64,000 bases of DNA from Sphingobacterium haloxyli (GTDB lineage: Bacteria; Bacteroidota; Bacteroidia; Sphingobacteriales; Sphingobacteriaceae): contig NZ_PVBQ01000001.1 of assembly GCF_002980525.1 (NCBI RefSeq), forward strand, positions 62,001 through 126,000, given 5' to 3'. Of this stretch, positions 46,361 through 57,061 are shown one piece after another. A model generated the notes under the pieces. The model saw only the letters and a list, made by a program, of their open reading frames with translations. It was not told the DNA's origin and searched no databases. The position numbers were made by a program, and so were the translations under genes. Numbering within the stretch: position 1 is the first letter of the stretch; every line of letters begins with the position of its first letter.

Positions 46361-48637
46361 ATGAGTATCAACAGAAAAAAAGACGCTTTGGACTATCATT
46401 CCAAGGGAAGACCTGGCAAAATTGAAGTCGTTCCGACAAAGCCTCACAATTCGCAGCGAGATTTATCATTAGCTTATTCACCGGGTGTAGCTGAACCTTG
46501 TTTGGCTATTGCTGAAAACAGTGAAGACGCATACAAATATACTTCTAAAGGAAATCTGGTTGCCGTTATTAGTAACGGAACCGCCGTATTGGGTCTGGGC
46601 GATATCGGGGCACAAGCAGGCAAACCTGTAATGGAAGGAAAAGGCTTGTTATTCAAGATTTTTGCGGACATTGATGTCTTCGATATCGAACTCGACACCA
46701 AAAATGTCGACGAATTTGTCAATATCGTAAAAGCACTCGAACCGACTTTTGGTGGCATTAATTTGGAAGACATAAAGGCTCCTGAGTGTTTTGAAATCGA
46801 GCGTCGTCTGAAAGCAGAGATGAACATCCCTGTCATGCATGATGACCAACACGGTACAGCCATTATTTCGGGCGCGGCGTTAATTAACGCCTGCGAATTG
46901 ATAGACAAAGATATCAGTCAAGTCAAAATCGTCGTAAACGGGGCTGGTGCTGCCGCCATTTCGTGCACGGCCATGTATATGGCTGTAGGCGCCCTAAAGG
47001 AGAACATTGTCATGCTGGATAGTAAAGGGGTGATCCGGAAAGACCGCGAAACGCTGGATGCCACAAAGGCAGAGTGGGCAACCGACCGTGATATCAATAC
47101 CCTCGCCGAAGCTGTAAAAGATGCTGATGTTTTTATCGGACTATCCGCAGCAGATGTATTAACACCGGAAATGCTGCTTTCTATGGCGCCTAGACCGATT
47201 GTGTTAGCCATGGCGAATCCGAATCCCGAAATCGCCTACGATTTGGCGTTAGCTACACGTGCCGATGTCATTATGGGTACCGGACGGTCGGATTATCCGA
47301 ATCAAGTTAATAACGTATTGGGATTCCCCTATATTTTTAGAGGGGCTTTAGACGTTCGCGCTACCGCCATTAACGAAGAAATGAAAATCGCTGCGGTTCA
47401 TGCCATAGCGGCGCTAGCAAAGCAACCTGTTCCGGAAGAAGTCAATCAAGCTTATGACACCAGTAATCTGAAGTTTGGGGCAGAGTATATTATTCCCAAA
47501 CCAACGGACCCCCGTTTAATTACCGAGGTATCCATAGCGGTAGCCAAGGCGGCGATGGCTTCTGGGGTGTCCCGAATAGAAATTCAGGATTGGGAGCAAT
47601 ATAAAGAGGACTTGCGTAAACGTTTAGGTAAGGATGATCGGATTATCCGAAATTTGACAAGCAGGGCCAAGAAAAACCCTAAACGGGTTGTCTTTGCAGA
47701 AGCGGACAACTACAAAACGCTTCGAGCTGCACAGATCGTCAAAGAAGAGGGAATTGCGTTTCCTATCTTGTTAGGTAGTAAGGAAAAAATCCAAAGCTTA
47801 ATTCAGGAATACGACTTCGATTTCGGTGACGTAGAGATCATCAACCCTGCCGAAGAAAAAGGTTCCGAGCGCTTCAAAAAATTTGTACAACACCTTTATA
47901 CCAAAAGGCAGCGACGCGGTATGACAGAGCACGAAGCAACCAAATTGATAGCCACGAATCGGAACTATTTTGCTGCGAGTATGGTCCAATTTGGCGAAGC
48001 GGATACCTTGATCTCTGGATTAACACGCAACTATGCAACAACTATCCGCCCCGCGTTACAAGTTATCGGTGCGAAACCGAACAGTCGGGTAGCGGGTATG
48101 TATATCATGCTTACCTCCAAAGGACCTCTTTTCTTTGGTGATACCACCGTTAATGCTGATCCCACACCCGAAGAACTTGCGGATATTGCTATATTGTTGG
48201 ACGAAGCGGTAAGACGCTTTAACATAACACCGCGTGTCGCTCTGTTATCGTATTCCAATTTCGGATCGAATGACGGACGGACGGCGAATAAAGTTCGGGA
48301 AGCCGCGAAAGCACTACGGGAAAAAGCCCCACACATCACTGCGGATGGTGATATACAAGCAAATTTTGCTTTAAATAGTAGTCTTTTAAAAGCAAATTTC
48401 TCATTCAGTACACTAAACGGCGAACCTGCAAACACGTTAGTATTCCCTAATTTGGAATCGGGTAACATTGCGTACAAGCTGCTGCAGGAAGCAGGAGATG
48501 CGGAAGCCGTAGGACCTATTCTGTTAGGTATGAACAAGCCGGTACATGTATTACAACTGGATAGCTCCGTGCGCGAGATTGTCAACATGATCACTATTGC
48601 GGTCGTGGATGTGCAGGAACACGAGAAAAACAAATAG
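46361..48637 (+). CDS. maeB: NADP-dependent malic enzyme with phosphotransacetylase-like C-terminus
   Basis: 758 aa. Oxidative decarboxylation of malate to pyruvate with NADPH formation. N-terminal malic enzyme domain (about 1-425) with [38 protein letters not shown] and the NAD(P) site [12 protein letters not shown]. The C-terminal phosphate-acetyltransferase-like domain (about 430-758; [21 protein letters not shown]) in the MaeB family is regulatory (binds acetyl-CoA). Full length. It is first in an operon with ruvA (2 bp gap) and msrC. Confidence 0.97.
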   Translation: MSINRKKDALDYHSKGRPGKIEVVPTKPHNSQRDLSLAYSPGVAEPCLAIAENSEDAYKYTSKGNLVAVISNGTAVLGLGDIGAQAGKPVMEGKGLLFKIFADIDVFDIELDTKNVDEFVNIVKALEPTFGGINLEDIKAPECFEIERRLKAEMNIPVMHDDQHGTAIISGAALINACELIDKDISQVKIVVNGAGAAAISCTAMYMAVGALKENIVMLDSKGVIRKDRETLDATKAEWATDRDINTLAEAVKDADVFIGLSAADVLTPEMLLSMAPRPIVLAMANPNPEIAYDLALATRADVIMGTGRSDYPNQVNNVLGFPYIFRGALDVRATAINEEMKIAAVHAIAALAKQPVPEEVNQAYDTSNLKFGAEYIIPKPTDPRLITEVSIAVAKAAMASGVSRIEIQDWEQYKEDLRKRLGKDDRIIRNLTSRAKKNPKRVVFAEADNYKTLRAAQIVKEEGIAFPILLGSKEKIQSLIQEYDFDFGDVEIINPAEEKGSERFKKFVQHLYTKRQRRGMTEHEATKLIATNRNYFAASMVQFGEADTLISGLTRNYATTIRPALQVIGAKPNSRVAGMYIMLTSKGPLFFGDTTVNADPTPEELADIAILLDEAVRRFNITPRVALLSYSNFGSNDGRTANKVREAAKALREKAPHITADGDIQANFALNSSLLKANFSFSTLNGEPANTLVFPNLESGNIAYKLLQEAGDAEAVGPILLGMNKPVHVLQLDSSVREIVNMITIAVVDVQEHEKNK

Positions 48638-48639
48638 AC

Positions 48640-49224
48640 ATGTACGATTATTTTAATGGGAAATTAGTAATCAAAGCCCCCACCCATGTTGTCCTTGACG
48701 TGGGTGGGATTGGCTATCACATCCATATTTCTCTGACCACCTATAGCCAGATCAAAGATCAAGAGCAGTGTAAGCTATACATTTCTTTTCAGGTTCGGGA
48801 AGATTCGCAGACACTTTATGGCTTTGCAACGGAAGGCGAGCGTCAACTGTTCAATCACCTTATTTCGGTATCGGGTATCGGACCCAATACGGGGCGCATG
48901 ATGCTTTCCTCGATTACACCAGAGGAAATCCAGCGTGCCATCATCAATGGCCAAGTACAGATCATCCAAAAAATAAAAGGGATAGGTCCAAAATCTGCGC
49001 AGCGTGTTATTTTGGAATTGCAAGACAAGCTAAAAAAGCAAGGACCAGATGCACTCATCCCGCTTCCTCTCGCAAAACAATCCGTACCCGAAGAAGCGCT
49101 TACCGCATTGGTTATGTTGGGTTTCGGAAAACCCCAGGCAGAGAAAGTGCTCAACAGCTTAGCGGCGAGCGATCCCGAGCAAACGGTGGAACAATTGATC
49201 AAAGCCGCATTGAAACGTTTATAA
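48640..49224 (+). CDS. ruvA: Holliday junction branch migration protein RuvA
   Basis: 194 aa, normal length. OB-fold start MYDYFNGKLVIKAPTHVVLDVGGIGYHI, then the tandem helix-hairpin-helix DNA-binding motifs SVSGIGPNTGRMML and KIKGIGPKSAQRVILEL, and the C-terminal RuvB-binding domain (EEALTALVMLGFGKPQAEKVL). It binds Holliday junctions and recruits RuvB. It lies directly behind maeB and 12 bp before msrC. Confidence 0.98.
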   Translation: MYDYFNGKLVIKAPTHVVLDVGGIGYHIHISLTTYSQIKDQEQCKLYISFQVREDSQTLYGFATEGERQLFNHLISVSGIGPNTGRMMLSSITPEEIQRAIINGQVQIIQKIKGIGPKSAQRVILELQDKLKKQGPDALIPLPLAKQSVPEEALTALVMLGFGKPQAEKVLNSLAASDPEQTVEQLIKAALKRL

Positions 49225-49236
49225 AAAATTCACATC

Positions 49237-49710
49237 ATGGCAGAAGACTTGCAGATCGCAACCGGAACAAAAGAAGACCAGTACCGCCTACTTAGCAAAC
49301 AAATAGAGGCGCTCATCAGTGGTGAGAAGGATATCATTGCTAACCTCGCAAATATCGCTGCTGCCCTCAAAGAACAGTTTAACTTTTGGTGGGTTGGTTT
49401 CTATTTAGTGAAAAATGAGGAGCTCGTGTTAGGGCCTTTCCAGGGACCTGTAGCCTGTACGCGTATTGGTTACGGAAAAGGTGTCTGCGGCTCGGCTTGG
49501 AAAGCTGGAGAAACATTGGTCGTTCCCGATGTAGAGGCATTTCCGGGACATATCGCGTGTAGCTCCTTATCAAAATCGGAAATTGTCGTGCCTTTGTTCC
49601 ACGAAGGACAATGTATCGGTGTACTGGATGTAGATAGCGAACATCCCGATCATTTTGATCATGTGGACAAGAAATACTTAGAAGCTATTTGCCGGTTGAT
49701 TGCGCTTTAA
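49237..49710 (+). CDS. msrC: free methionine-(R)-sulfoxide reductase (GAF-domain fRMsr)
   Basis: 157 aa GAF-domain enzyme that reduces free methionine-R-sulfoxide. The family cysteines are in place: GPVACTRIGYGKGVCGSAW and HIACSSLSKSEIVVPLF, with VLDVDSEHPDHFD near the end. Cytosolic. It complements the exported MsrB at 5.5 kb, which acts on protein-bound methionine. Third gene of the maeB-ruvA-msrC group, ending 20 bp before the stop of the convergent WD40 gene. Confidence 0.93.
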   Translation: MAEDLQIATGTKEDQYRLLSKQIEALISGEKDIIANLANIAAALKEQFNFWWVGFYLVKNEELVLGPFQGPVACTRIGYGKGVCGSAWKAGETLVVPDVEAFPGHIACSSLSKSEIVVPLFHEGQCIGVLDVDSEHPDHFDHVDKKYLEAICRLIAL

Positions 49711-49730
49711 AGCGTCTTTTATACCACTTC

Positions 49731-50636
49731 TTACAGGGATACATCCCACACCTTCACCAACTTATCATCACCGGCTGTGACCAGTTGATTATCAACCCAG
49801 GTTGCGGTATTGATAGATAAACGATGGGCGTCATAGCCCCGTTCTATGCTTATGTTTTTAAGCAACGACAATGACAGCCCGTCCCATATTTTTATTGATT
49901 TATCCCGACTGATAGTAGCGATAATGGGTAATGTAGGATGTGGGAGTATACCGTATACCGTAAACATATGCGGGGTTATGGATTGCAGGACTGATAAATC
50001 TTTTTGTGCTAGCCGGACGAGTTTCGCATCCCGTCCGCCCGAAAGCAAACTGGTATCGGTGGCTGCCAATGCCGTAACGGGTAGACTATGGATCTGTTGT
50101 TTGGTTATCTCCCGAAAGTCCGTTGTATCATATAAATGTACAAAGCCGTTTTTATCGCCGAAGGCTACTTGATTCACTTGCGGATAAGGCTCTATAACAC
50201 GTACCGTGGTGTCCGCTACATGAAATCTATACAACAGCGCATAGCTGTCCAACGACCATACATAGGCAACACCTTCCTCTCCAGTGGCGATGAGCTCTCG
50301 TTTTGCCGTAAGCACTTTTATCGCAAACACCGCCCCCTTCTCCGTTTGGGTCTTAGCGACAAGAGCTTGCTTTTCAATGTCCACAAACCACACCTCACCA
50401 TTCCGCAAACCGACTACTAAAATTCCTTCCTCCTTTAGGAGGTGCAAAGCATATACCGAGGCCGGAACAGCACACAAAATACGCTTGAATTTACCGTTTA
50501 TCAAATCCCATTCCACCACACCTTTATCGTTTCCAGCTGTGAAAATCGTTGTAGAATCCATCCCCGGAGATACAACAAAAATCGGGTTCTGATGACCAGA
50601 TAGCGTATGAGATAACGTAACATCGATTGTATGCAT
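49731..50636 (-). CDS. WD40-repeat beta-propeller protein
   Basis: 301 aa, the size of one seven-blade propeller, no signal peptide. Repeats ending in WD-type dipeptides are clear at both ends: FTAGNDKGVVEWDL, ISRDKSIKIWDGL and TAGDDKLVKVWDV; middle blades are degenerate (TGEEGVAYVWSLD). Such proteins are protein-binding scaffolds; the partner is unknown. It lies 8 bp after hisIE on the same strand, so it is read with the histidine operon. Confidence 0.88.
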   Translation of the reverse strand: MHTIDVTLSHTLSGHQNPIFVVSPGMDSTTIFTAGNDKGVVEWDLINGKFKRILCAVPASVYALHLLKEEGILVVGLRNGEVWFVDIEKQALVAKTQTEKGAVFAIKVLTAKRELIATGEEGVAYVWSLDSYALLYRFHVADTTVRVIEPYPQVNQVAFGDKNGFVHLYDTTDFREITKQQIHSLPVTALAATDTSLLSGGRDAKLVRLAQKDLSVLQSITPHMFTVYGILPHPTLPIIATISRDKSIKIWDGLSLSLLKNISIERGYDAHRLSINTATWVDNQLVTAGDDKLVKVWDVSL

Positions 50637-50644
50637 ATCCGCCG

Positions 50645-51232
50645 TTATTGATGTCTGCTTTCCAAGTTCTTAGCAATCGTCTGTAAATCCAACCCTTTTT
50701 CCCGAAGTAGGACTAGGAGGTGGAAAAACAGGTCCGAAGACTCATTGATAAAATCGTGCTCTGTTTCTGCTAATGCAGCAATCACTGTTTCCACAGCTTC
50801 TTCGCCTACCTTTTGTGCTATTTTATTCAACCCGCGCTGACGCAGCTTATTAACATAAGATTCTTCGGTTGGCATCTCGTATCGCCGTTGTACGATACGT
50901 TCCAATTGCAACAGGAAGTTCTGGTTGTACTCCGTCTGGAAGCAACTGCGAGCACCTGTATGGCAAGTAGGACCTGCCGGTTTAACTTTTATTAATAACG
51001 TATCTTGGTCACAATCTATATGAGAAGAAATTACTTCCAAAAAATTACCGCTTTCCTCTCCTTTTGTCCACAATCGATTTTTGCTTCGCGAGTAAAAGGT
51101 TACCCGTCCCTCTTGCTGGGTTTTAGCCCACGCTTCCTCATTCATATACCCTAACATCAACACTTCTAGTGTTTGATTGTCTTGTATAACAACGGGAATT
51201 AATCCGTCTCCTTTCGCGAAATCTACCTTCAT
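50645..51232 (-). CDS. hisIE: HisIE, phosphoribosyl-AMP cyclohydrolase / phosphoribosyl-ATP pyrophosphatase
   Basis: Bifunctional enzyme of histidine synthesis steps 2 and 3. 195 aa from the ATG at 51232 (MKVDFAKGDGLIPVV); an ATG at 51271 lies inside hisF and adds 13 odd residues. HisI half: MLGYMNEEAWAKT, TFYSRSKNRLWTKGEESGN and the zinc Cys region DCDQDTLL / GPTCHTGARSCF. HisE half: KVGEEAVETVIAALAETEHDFINESSDLFFHLLVLL. Gap to hisF is 19 bp. Confidence 0.96.
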   Translation of the reverse strand: MKVDFAKGDGLIPVVIQDNQTLEVLMLGYMNEEAWAKTQQEGRVTFYSRSKNRLWTKGEESGNFLEVISSHIDCDQDTLLIKVKPAGPTCHTGARSCFQTEYNQNFLLQLERIVQRRYEMPTEESYVNKLRQRGLNKIAQKVGEEAVETVIAALAETEHDFINESSDLFFHLLVLLREKGLDLQTIAKNLESRHQ

Positions 51233-51251
51233 GTCTTTTCTATTGTTAAAA

Positions 51252-52004
51252 TTATCGTACCACAATTCCATTTGTCCGCAACGTTTCTTTCAGATCCGGG
51301 ATCAAGATTTCCCCATAGTGAAATACAGACGCTGCTAAAGCCGCATCCACATCCGCCTGTTGAAATACGTCCACAAAGTGCTGCTGCTGTCCAGCTCCGC
51401 CCGATGCGATCAGGGGAATATTGATGGTGTCGTTAATCTTTTTTAAAAACGTATTGTCGAAGCCATTCTTTGTTCCGTCATGGTCCATCGACGTTAATAA
51501 AATCTCCCCCGCTCCGCGCTGTTCAGCTTCCCTAACCCATTCCTCGGTTTGTATTTCCGTCTTATCGCGTCCGCCGCGTAGAAAAACAAAGTTCTTGCCG
51601 TCAATCAGACGCGTATCTATCGCTACCACCACAAACTGTCGACCAAACGAACGAGCTAGTTCATCAATCAATGTCGGATTCCGCACCGCAGCGGAATTAA
51701 TTGAAATCTTGTCCGCCCCCGCGTTAAGCAGCACTTCAGCGTCGCTCAATTCATTGATTCCACCACCGATCGTAAACGGGATGTTGACCTGACGTGCTAC
51801 CGCTTTGACTAGTTCTATGGTCGTCTTCCGCTTTTCGTGCGTAGCCGTAATGTCTAGAAACACCAATTCGTCCGCACCTTGTTCCGAATACTGCCAAGCG
51901 AGCTCAACAGGATCGCCCGCATCCCGAAGGTCGACAAAATTGACCCCTTTCACTGTACGACCGTCTTTTACATCCAAACAGGCGATGATACGCTTCGCTA
52001 ACAT
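51252..52004 (-). CDS. hisF: imidazole glycerol phosphate synthase cyclase subunit
   Basis: 250 aa TIM barrel that makes imidazole glycerol phosphate and AICAR with ammonia from HisH. Landmarks: [19 protein letters not shown] (catalytic Asp in CLDVKDG), [30 protein letters not shown] (second catalytic Asp) and [13 protein letters not shown]. Follows hisA with one base between. Confidence 0.98.
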   Translation of the reverse strand: MLAKRIIACLDVKDGRTVKGVNFVDLRDAGDPVELAWQYSEQGADELVFLDITATHEKRKTTIELVKAVARQVNIPFTIGGGINELSDAEVLLNAGADKISINSAAVRNPTLIDELARSFGRQFVVVAIDTRLIDGKNFVFLRGGRDKTEIQTEEWVREAEQRGAGEILLTSMDHDGTKNGFDNTFLKKINDTINIPLIASGGAGQQQHFVDVFQQADVDAALAASVFHYGEILIPDLKETLRTNGIVVR

Positions 52005-52005
52005 A

Positions 52006-52758
52006 TTAAATACTGATAAGCGCTTTCAAGTTCCAATCCTTAATCTCATCGATGGAAATCTTATTTTCGTAGATAGCTTTACCCACCACACAGGATTCCA
52101 TTCTGGCTAACGCGTTCAAAGCTCGGATATCGTCCATAGAGCTGATGCCACCCGAACCAATTAATTTGATGATCGGTGAATGATCTAAAAGCTTTTGATA
52201 CAGTTCGACACCGGCCCCGCCCAGTTTACCATCTTTACTAATGTCCGTACAAAGAAAACGGAAAAATCCCAACGAGAGACACTTATCTATATACGAAACC
52301 AGCTTAATAGGCGAACTTTCTAACCAACCGGAGTATTTAATGACCTCGTCCAACACATCAATCGCGATAACGATATGGTCAGCATATTTCACACGCCCTT
52401 CGTTCAGCTTGCTCAGTTCCTCTAAGAAAGTGGGATTGGTAATAGCTTGTGTTCCGACGATAACACGATAAATGCCCGCGTCAACCAGTTCCTTTACTTT
52501 CTCAATACTTCTCACCCCTCCACCATACTGCACTCTCATATCCGTTTTACGGATAATGTCAAATAGGTAATCCTGATTACTGAAATCGCCCTTTGCGCCA
52601 TTCAAATCGATGATGTGCACGATTTCGGTACCGTTGGCATGATACATTTTGATTTGCTCTTCCAATGATATGTCATACGTTGTGACGTCATCGTAATTGC
52701 CCTCTCTTAGACGGACAACCTTTTTATCCAAAACATCAATAGCAGGAATGATATACAT
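52006..52758 (-). CDS. hisA: ProFAR isomerase
   Basis: 250 aa. Phosphoribosylformimino-5-aminoimidazole carboxamide ribotide isomerase. Begins [22 protein letters not shown] with the catalytic Asp; also [39 protein letters not shown] and [14 protein letters not shown]. Lies 75 bp after hisH; that spacer has a small imperfect inverted repeat (around 52794-52817) of unknown meaning. Confidence 0.98.
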   Translation of the reverse strand: MYIIPAIDVLDKKVVRLREGNYDDVTTYDISLEEQIKMYHANGTEIVHIIDLNGAKGDFSNQDYLFDIIRKTDMRVQYGGGVRSIEKVKELVDAGIYRVIVGTQAITNPTFLEELSKLNEGRVKYADHIVIAIDVLDEVIKYSGWLESSPIKLVSYIDKCLSLGFFRFLCTDISKDGKLGGAGVELYQKLLDHSPIIKLIGSGGISSMDDIRALNALARMESCVVGKAIYENKISIDEIKDWNLKALISI

Positions 52759-52833
52759 ATTTTAAAGTAATAAGTTAAAAGTCAAAAATTGTAACGTCGA
52801 CCGTTAATGATCGACAATTATAAACAATATCCC

Positions 52834-53424
52834 CTATAATCGGGAAAAATTAAGCAATATCTGCTCGCCAGCTTTTCCGGATTTCTCGGGGTGAAACTGT
52901 ACACCGTAAAAATTCCCTTTTTGTATCGCGGCCGAAAAAGTGACATCATACGTGCAAAATGCACAAGTATATTGTTCATCCGCCTGGATAAAATAAGAAT
53001 GCACAAAATAAAAATAGCTATTATCTGTAATATTCTCAAAAAGAGGACAATCCATTTTAGGCGATATACTATTCCATCCCATATGGGGGACCTTTTTGCC
53101 CACACGCTTATCAAAATGTAACGTCTTCAACGGTACAATATCCAAAAGATCGGCTTCGCCTTCTTCCGAAAAAGACGTTAACAATTGCATACCTACGCAG
53201 ATTCCTAGTACAGGTTTTTTCAGGGATATGATATACTGTACTAACCCTGTCTCTTCAAGCTTTTGCATGGCAGCGCCGGCATGTCCTACGCCCGGAATGA
53301 TAATACGGTCGTACTGGTCAAAATCATCGACATTGTTGACCATCCCGTATCCTATCCCGACTCGATCGAGTGCCGCTGTCAACGAAAAAATATTTCCTGC
53401 CCCGTAGTTTACTATTCCAATCAT
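52834..53424 (-). CDS. hisH: imidazole glycerol phosphate synthase glutaminase subunit
   Basis: 196 aa class I glutamine amidotransferase. Nucleophile Cys in LGICVGMQLL and the His/Glu pair in GVQFHPEKSG. Gives ammonia to HisF. 10 bp after hisB. Confidence 0.98.
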   Translation of the reverse strand: MIGIVNYGAGNIFSLTAALDRVGIGYGMVNNVDDFDQYDRIIIPGVGHAGAAMQKLEETGLVQYIISLKKPVLGICVGMQLLTSFSEEGEADLLDIVPLKTLHFDKRVGKKVPHMGWNSISPKMDCPLFENITDNSYFYFVHSYFIQADEQYTCAFCTYDVTFSAAIQKGNFYGVQFHPEKSGKAGEQILLNFSRL

Positions 53425-53434
53425 TTTTTACAAT

Positions 53435-54565
53435 CTACAAAACCCCTTTTGTGCTAGGCAACTGCATATTCTCTGCATCTCGCCGCACGGCCTTTTTTAT
53501 TGACTTCGCGAAGGCTTTAAAGATAGCTTCAATTTTATGATGCTCGTTCTCGCCTTCGGCTTTAATATTCAAGTTCGATTTTGACGCATCAGCGAATGAT
53601 TTAAAGAAATGGAAAAACATTTCCGTCGGCATATCGCCTATTTTCTCCCGCTTGAAGATCGCATCCCATACAATCCAATTTCTACCACCAAAATCGATGG
53701 CTACTTGTGCCAGGCAGTCGTCCATTGGCAATGTATACGCATAACGTTCGATACCCCGCTTATCGCCTAACACTTTCAGAAAAATTTCGCCCAATGCGAT
53801 ACCGGTATCTTCGATGGTGTGATGCTCATCAATGTGTAAATCACCTTTAGCCTTAACGGTAAGGTCAATCGCTCCATGTCTGGCGATTTGATCTAACATA
53901 TGATCGAAAAACGGCAATCCGGTATCTATATCCGATTTTCCTGAACCATCAAGATTCAACTGAATAAAGATATCCGTTTCATTTGTTTTACGATGATGCT
54001 CCCCCGTACGTGTGCCGAGTTTCAAAAACTCATATATGGATTTCCAATCGGTCGTTTCTAGAGCGATGGATTCGCTTTGTAACTGGAGGTTTTCGGCTTT
54101 GCCCAATTCATCATTATTGCGCAACCAAATGGCCTTAGCACCTAAATTTTCGGCTAACTTTACGTCATTGGTACGGTCGCCTATGACAAAAGATTCGGTT
54201 AAATTATATTGCGTGATATCAAAGTATTCGTTTAACATACCGATACCGGGCTTACGTGTTGGCGCGTTTTCATGAGGAAACGTACGATCGATATGCTCTT
54301 TAACGAAATACACGCCTTCCCCTGCAAATGTATCGACAATAAAATGATGCACGGGCCAAAAGTTCTCTTCGGGATGGGACGCCGTGCCCAATCCATCTTG
54401 ATTGGATACTAAAACCAGCTCGAAATCCAGTTCATTAGCGATACGCGGTAAATATTGCAGCGCTCCCGGGTAAAATTTAAGCTTGGCAAAAGAATCGATT
54501 TGCTCGTCTTCTGGTTCTAATATCAATGTACCGTCACGGTCTATAAACAATACTCTTTTCATCAT
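53435..54565 (-). CDS. hisB: HisB, histidinol-phosphatase / imidazoleglycerol-phosphate dehydratase
   Basis: 376 aa bifunctional enzyme. N-terminal HAD phosphatase ([11 protein letters not shown] with the nucleophile Asp, [30 protein letters not shown]) and C-terminal IGPD from about residue 190 ([54 protein letters not shown]). Catalyses the sixth and eighth steps of histidine synthesis. Starts with Met-Met-Lys. Confidence 0.98.
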   Translation of the reverse strand: MMKRVLFIDRDGTLILEPEDEQIDSFAKLKFYPGALQYLPRIANELDFELVLVSNQDGLGTASHPEENFWPVHHFIVDTFAGEGVYFVKEHIDRTFPHENAPTRKPGIGMLNEYFDITQYNLTESFVIGDRTNDVKLAENLGAKAIWLRNNDELGKAENLQLQSESIALETTDWKSIYEFLKLGTRTGEHHRKTNETDIFIQLNLDGSGKSDIDTGLPFFDHMLDQIARHGAIDLTVKAKGDLHIDEHHTIEDTGIALGEIFLKVLGDKRGIERYAYTLPMDDCLAQVAIDFGGRNWIVWDAIFKREKIGDMPTEMFFHFFKSFADASKSNLNIKAEGENEHHKIEAIFKAFAKSIKKAVRRDAENMQLPSTKGVL

Positions 54566-54611
54566 TAAATATAATTATCTGCTATGAGCTCTCCGTCAGT
54601 CAACGGTTCGG

Positions 54612-55679
54612 TCATACCGATTGATCGTAAAATTTCCGAATATTTTCCAATAATGTTATATTTTCTGTAGGCGTGCCGATAGTCAAACGCAAACACCCTT
54701 CACATAATTCCACTTTGGAACGGTCGCGCACAATAATTCCGTTGCCTACCAAAAAATTGTAAAGCGCTCTAGGCTCTTCCAACTTGACTAATATAAAATT
54801 AGCGTCCGATGGCGTCACGTGCGCAATTTGAGGCAACGTCTGTAAAGCTACGGATAACTTCTCCCGTTCTTCAACTACTTCCTTTATCCATTCATTTACA
54901 ATCTCCACCCCCTCCAACGCATCTAATACAATTTCTTGGGTGGCTTGATTGATGTTATAAGGCGGTTTGATCTTGTTGAATACCTCAATAATTTCCTTTC
55001 CCGCAAAGGCCATACCCAACCGTAGCGCCGCCAGCCCCCAAGCCTTCGAAAGGGTCTGCAAAACTACCAAATTTGGGAACTCTGCCAGATCTCTGGTAAA
55101 AGATGGTCGTGTCGAAAAATTGATATATGCTTCGTCCACCACCACGATTCCATCAAAATTGACTAAGATGGTTTCAATATCTTGCCGATGGATACTATTG
55201 CCAGTAGGGTTATTGGGCGAGCAGATAAAAATCATTTTCGTAGATGGATCAATCGCTTCCGCTATACGATCTAAATCCAACTGATAATCCGCTGTTAAAT
55301 TTACCTTTTTATATGCTACGTTATTGATATTTGCCGAAACTTCGTACATGCCATAAGTGGGCGGCACCAAGATAACGTTATCTCTTCCTGGTTCACAAAA
55401 TGCACGGAAAAGAATATCAATCGCTTCATCACTGCCATTTCCTAAAAAGATGTTTTCTACGGGAACGCCTTTTATATGATGTAACTTTTCCTTTACCCGA
55501 TGCTGTAACGGGTCTGGATAGCGATTATAATTTTTCGAATAGGGCGAACCGAATGCATTCTCATTCGCATCTAATAAAATAGAGGCTTCTCCCTTATATT
55601 CATCCCTTGCCGATGAATATGGTACTAATTTTTTTATATTATCCCTCAGCAGCAGGTTCAGGCTAAAAGACGTCTTCAT
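54612..55679 (-). CDS. hisC: histidinol-phosphate aminotransferase
   Basis: 355 aa PLP enzyme of fold type I. Shows LLDANENAFGSP, NRYPDPLQ, GNGSDEAIDILFRAF, ICSPNNPTGNS, VVVDEAYINF and the PLP-lysine motif TLSKAWGLAALRLGM. First gene of the visible his operon; its 48-bp upstream gap to rnz leaves little room for a promoter, though rnz is on the same strand. Confidence 0.98.
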   Translation of the reverse strand: MKTSFSLNLLLRDNIKKLVPYSSARDEYKGEASILLDANENAFGSPYSKNYNRYPDPLQHRVKEKLHHIKGVPVENIFLGNGSDEAIDILFRAFCEPGRDNVILVPPTYGMYEVSANINNVAYKKVNLTADYQLDLDRIAEAIDPSTKMIFICSPNNPTGNSIHRQDIETILVNFDGIVVVDEAYINFSTRPSFTRDLAEFPNLVVLQTLSKAWGLAALRLGMAFAGKEIIEVFNKIKPPYNINQATQEIVLDALEGVEIVNEWIKEVVEEREKLSVALQTLPQIAHVTPSDANFILVKLEEPRALYNFLVGNGIIVRDRSKVELCEGCLRLTIGTPTENITLLENIRKFYDQSV

Positions 55680-55727
55680 ATTTTATTTTATTGAGGGTGT
55701 AAAGATGGGGAAAAATCTACAAAAACC

Positions 55728-56642
55728 CTATACTAAAAACCACTTACCTTCTTCAGACAGTTCTGTATGTGGGAAAATTGCTTGAGATTCGTCCAGAAGG
55801 GGTTGTAAATCTTTATAGCGGGCAGAGAAATGTCCGAGCAGAAGTTTCTTTGCGCCAACGGTTTGGGCAACTTGTGCTGCTTCCAAACTAGTGGTGTGAA
55901 ATGTTTCTTTGGCACGTTCTACACGGTCGTGAAGAAAGGTTGCCTCGTGATAGAGCAAATCCACTTCGCTGATGGCTTCAAAATAGCCCTGATCCATCAC
56001 CGTATCAGAGCAGTAACCATAGCTTCTTGGACGCGATGGCGGGTAAGTTAGATCTTTTGCCCCGTGTACGGTACCATCGTCTGCTACATAATCTATCCCT
56101 TTCTTCAATAAGCGCAAATAAGGGACAGGTATATTGAGCTTTTCTACCTGTTCTTTTTTCAGCGATGCTGAACGTACTTTTTCATTAAAGCGGAAACCTG
56201 TGCAGGCAATACGATGCCGTAACGGGAAACTGCTTACGCTAAGCTGTGTGTTTTCGAATATCAGTTCTTGGCGGCTTTCATTTGTCGGATGAAAAACCAA
56301 CGGATAGCGTAAACGCGTATCCGAGTGCTTAAATTGTAAGTCTATTATTTCTTTTAACGCAGGGGGGCCGTATAAATGCAATTCACGCTGACGCCCCATC
56401 AGATGTTGCGAAGAAAGTAGCCCGACAAGCCCTAAGTAGTGATCTCCGTGCAAATGGCTGATAAAAATATGGCTTATCCGGCTGCCTTTGATGCCGTAAC
56501 GGAATAATTGCATCTGCGTGCCCTCGCCGCAGTCTATTAAGAACAGTTGTTCATTAAAGTTTAGAACCTGGGATGTTGGATGGCGACCATACATTGGAGT
56601 CGCCGAGCTATTTCCCAATATCAAAACCTCAAACTTTGTCAT
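55728..56642 (-). CDS. rnz: ribonuclease Z
   Basis: 304 aa metallo-hydrolase that matures tRNA 3' ends. Zinc motif HLHGDH at 63-68, with LILGNSSATPMYGRHPTSQ at the start, PLRHRIACTGFRF, and LLYHEATF, the RNase Z phrase around a conserved His. Overlaps the STAS gene by 14 bp. Confidence 0.97.
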   Translation of the reverse strand: MTKFEVLILGNSSATPMYGRHPTSQVLNFNEQLFLIDCGEGTQMQLFRYGIKGSRISHIFISHLHGDHYLGLVGLLSSQHLMGRQRELHLYGPPALKEIIDLQFKHSDTRLRYPLVFHPTNESRQELIFENTQLSVSSFPLRHRIACTGFRFNEKVRSASLKKEQVEKLNIPVPYLRLLKKGIDYVADDGTVHGAKDLTYPPSRPRSYGYCSDTVMDQGYFEAISEVDLLYHEATFLHDRVERAKETFHTTSLEAAQVAQTVGAKKLLLGHFSARYKDLQPLLDESQAIFPHTELSEEGKWFLV

Positions 56643-57015
56643 GTTGGCCCATTCTTAGATCTAGTCGCAACTCATTGCCAAAAATCATGTCTTCAGCATT
56701 GGATACTGTTGGTGCAGTTTTGAAATATCCCTCCATATTGGCCATTTTAAGTAGGGTCGTCAGTTTCTCGTTTAGCCCCGTGAGAATAAATAGCCCGCCA
56801 GAGGCCTTACATAACCTACGTGCCAGCAAGCCCATGCGTAATCCATCTTCATCCGCATCGGATACATTACAAAGATTTAATACAATATTACGTTGGCCGC
56901 CCGTATGACGCAACATAAACTCACCTTTCAATTTCGCTGCTGCTTCCCCATTAAGAAAATCTGTAAGTGGTTCAATGACCACATAGCGCTCGTGCTTGTC
57001 AACCGTAAATTTCAT
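56629..57015 (-). CDS. STAS-domain protein (anti-anti-sigma-like)
   Basis: 128 aa STAS domain. The usual phospho-acceptor motif DSSGL is replaced by DEDGL (NVSDADEDGLRMGLLARRL), so it may act constitutively or have a different role. It is read just before rnz and after purC. No kinase or phosphatase of a partner-switching system is in the window. Confidence 0.85.
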   Translation of the reverse strand: MKFTVDKHERYVVIEPLTDFLNGEAAAKLKGEFMLRHTGGQRNIVLNLCNVSDADEDGLRMGLLARRLCKASGGLFILTGLNEKLTTLLKMANMEGYFKTAPTVSNAEDMIFGNELRLDLRMGQHDKV

Positions 57016-57061
57016 CTGTTTATTTTTTGTTTTTTATCATCAAAGGCTCATATATCTATAT

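Noticed and set aside
46474..46908. 144-codon minus-strand frame
   Set aside because: Antisense to the malic enzyme domain; no recognisable protein.
48031..48633. 200-codon open frame on the minus strand
   Set aside because: Opposite-strand shadow of maeB; composition rich in Ser/Ala as expected of an antisense frame.
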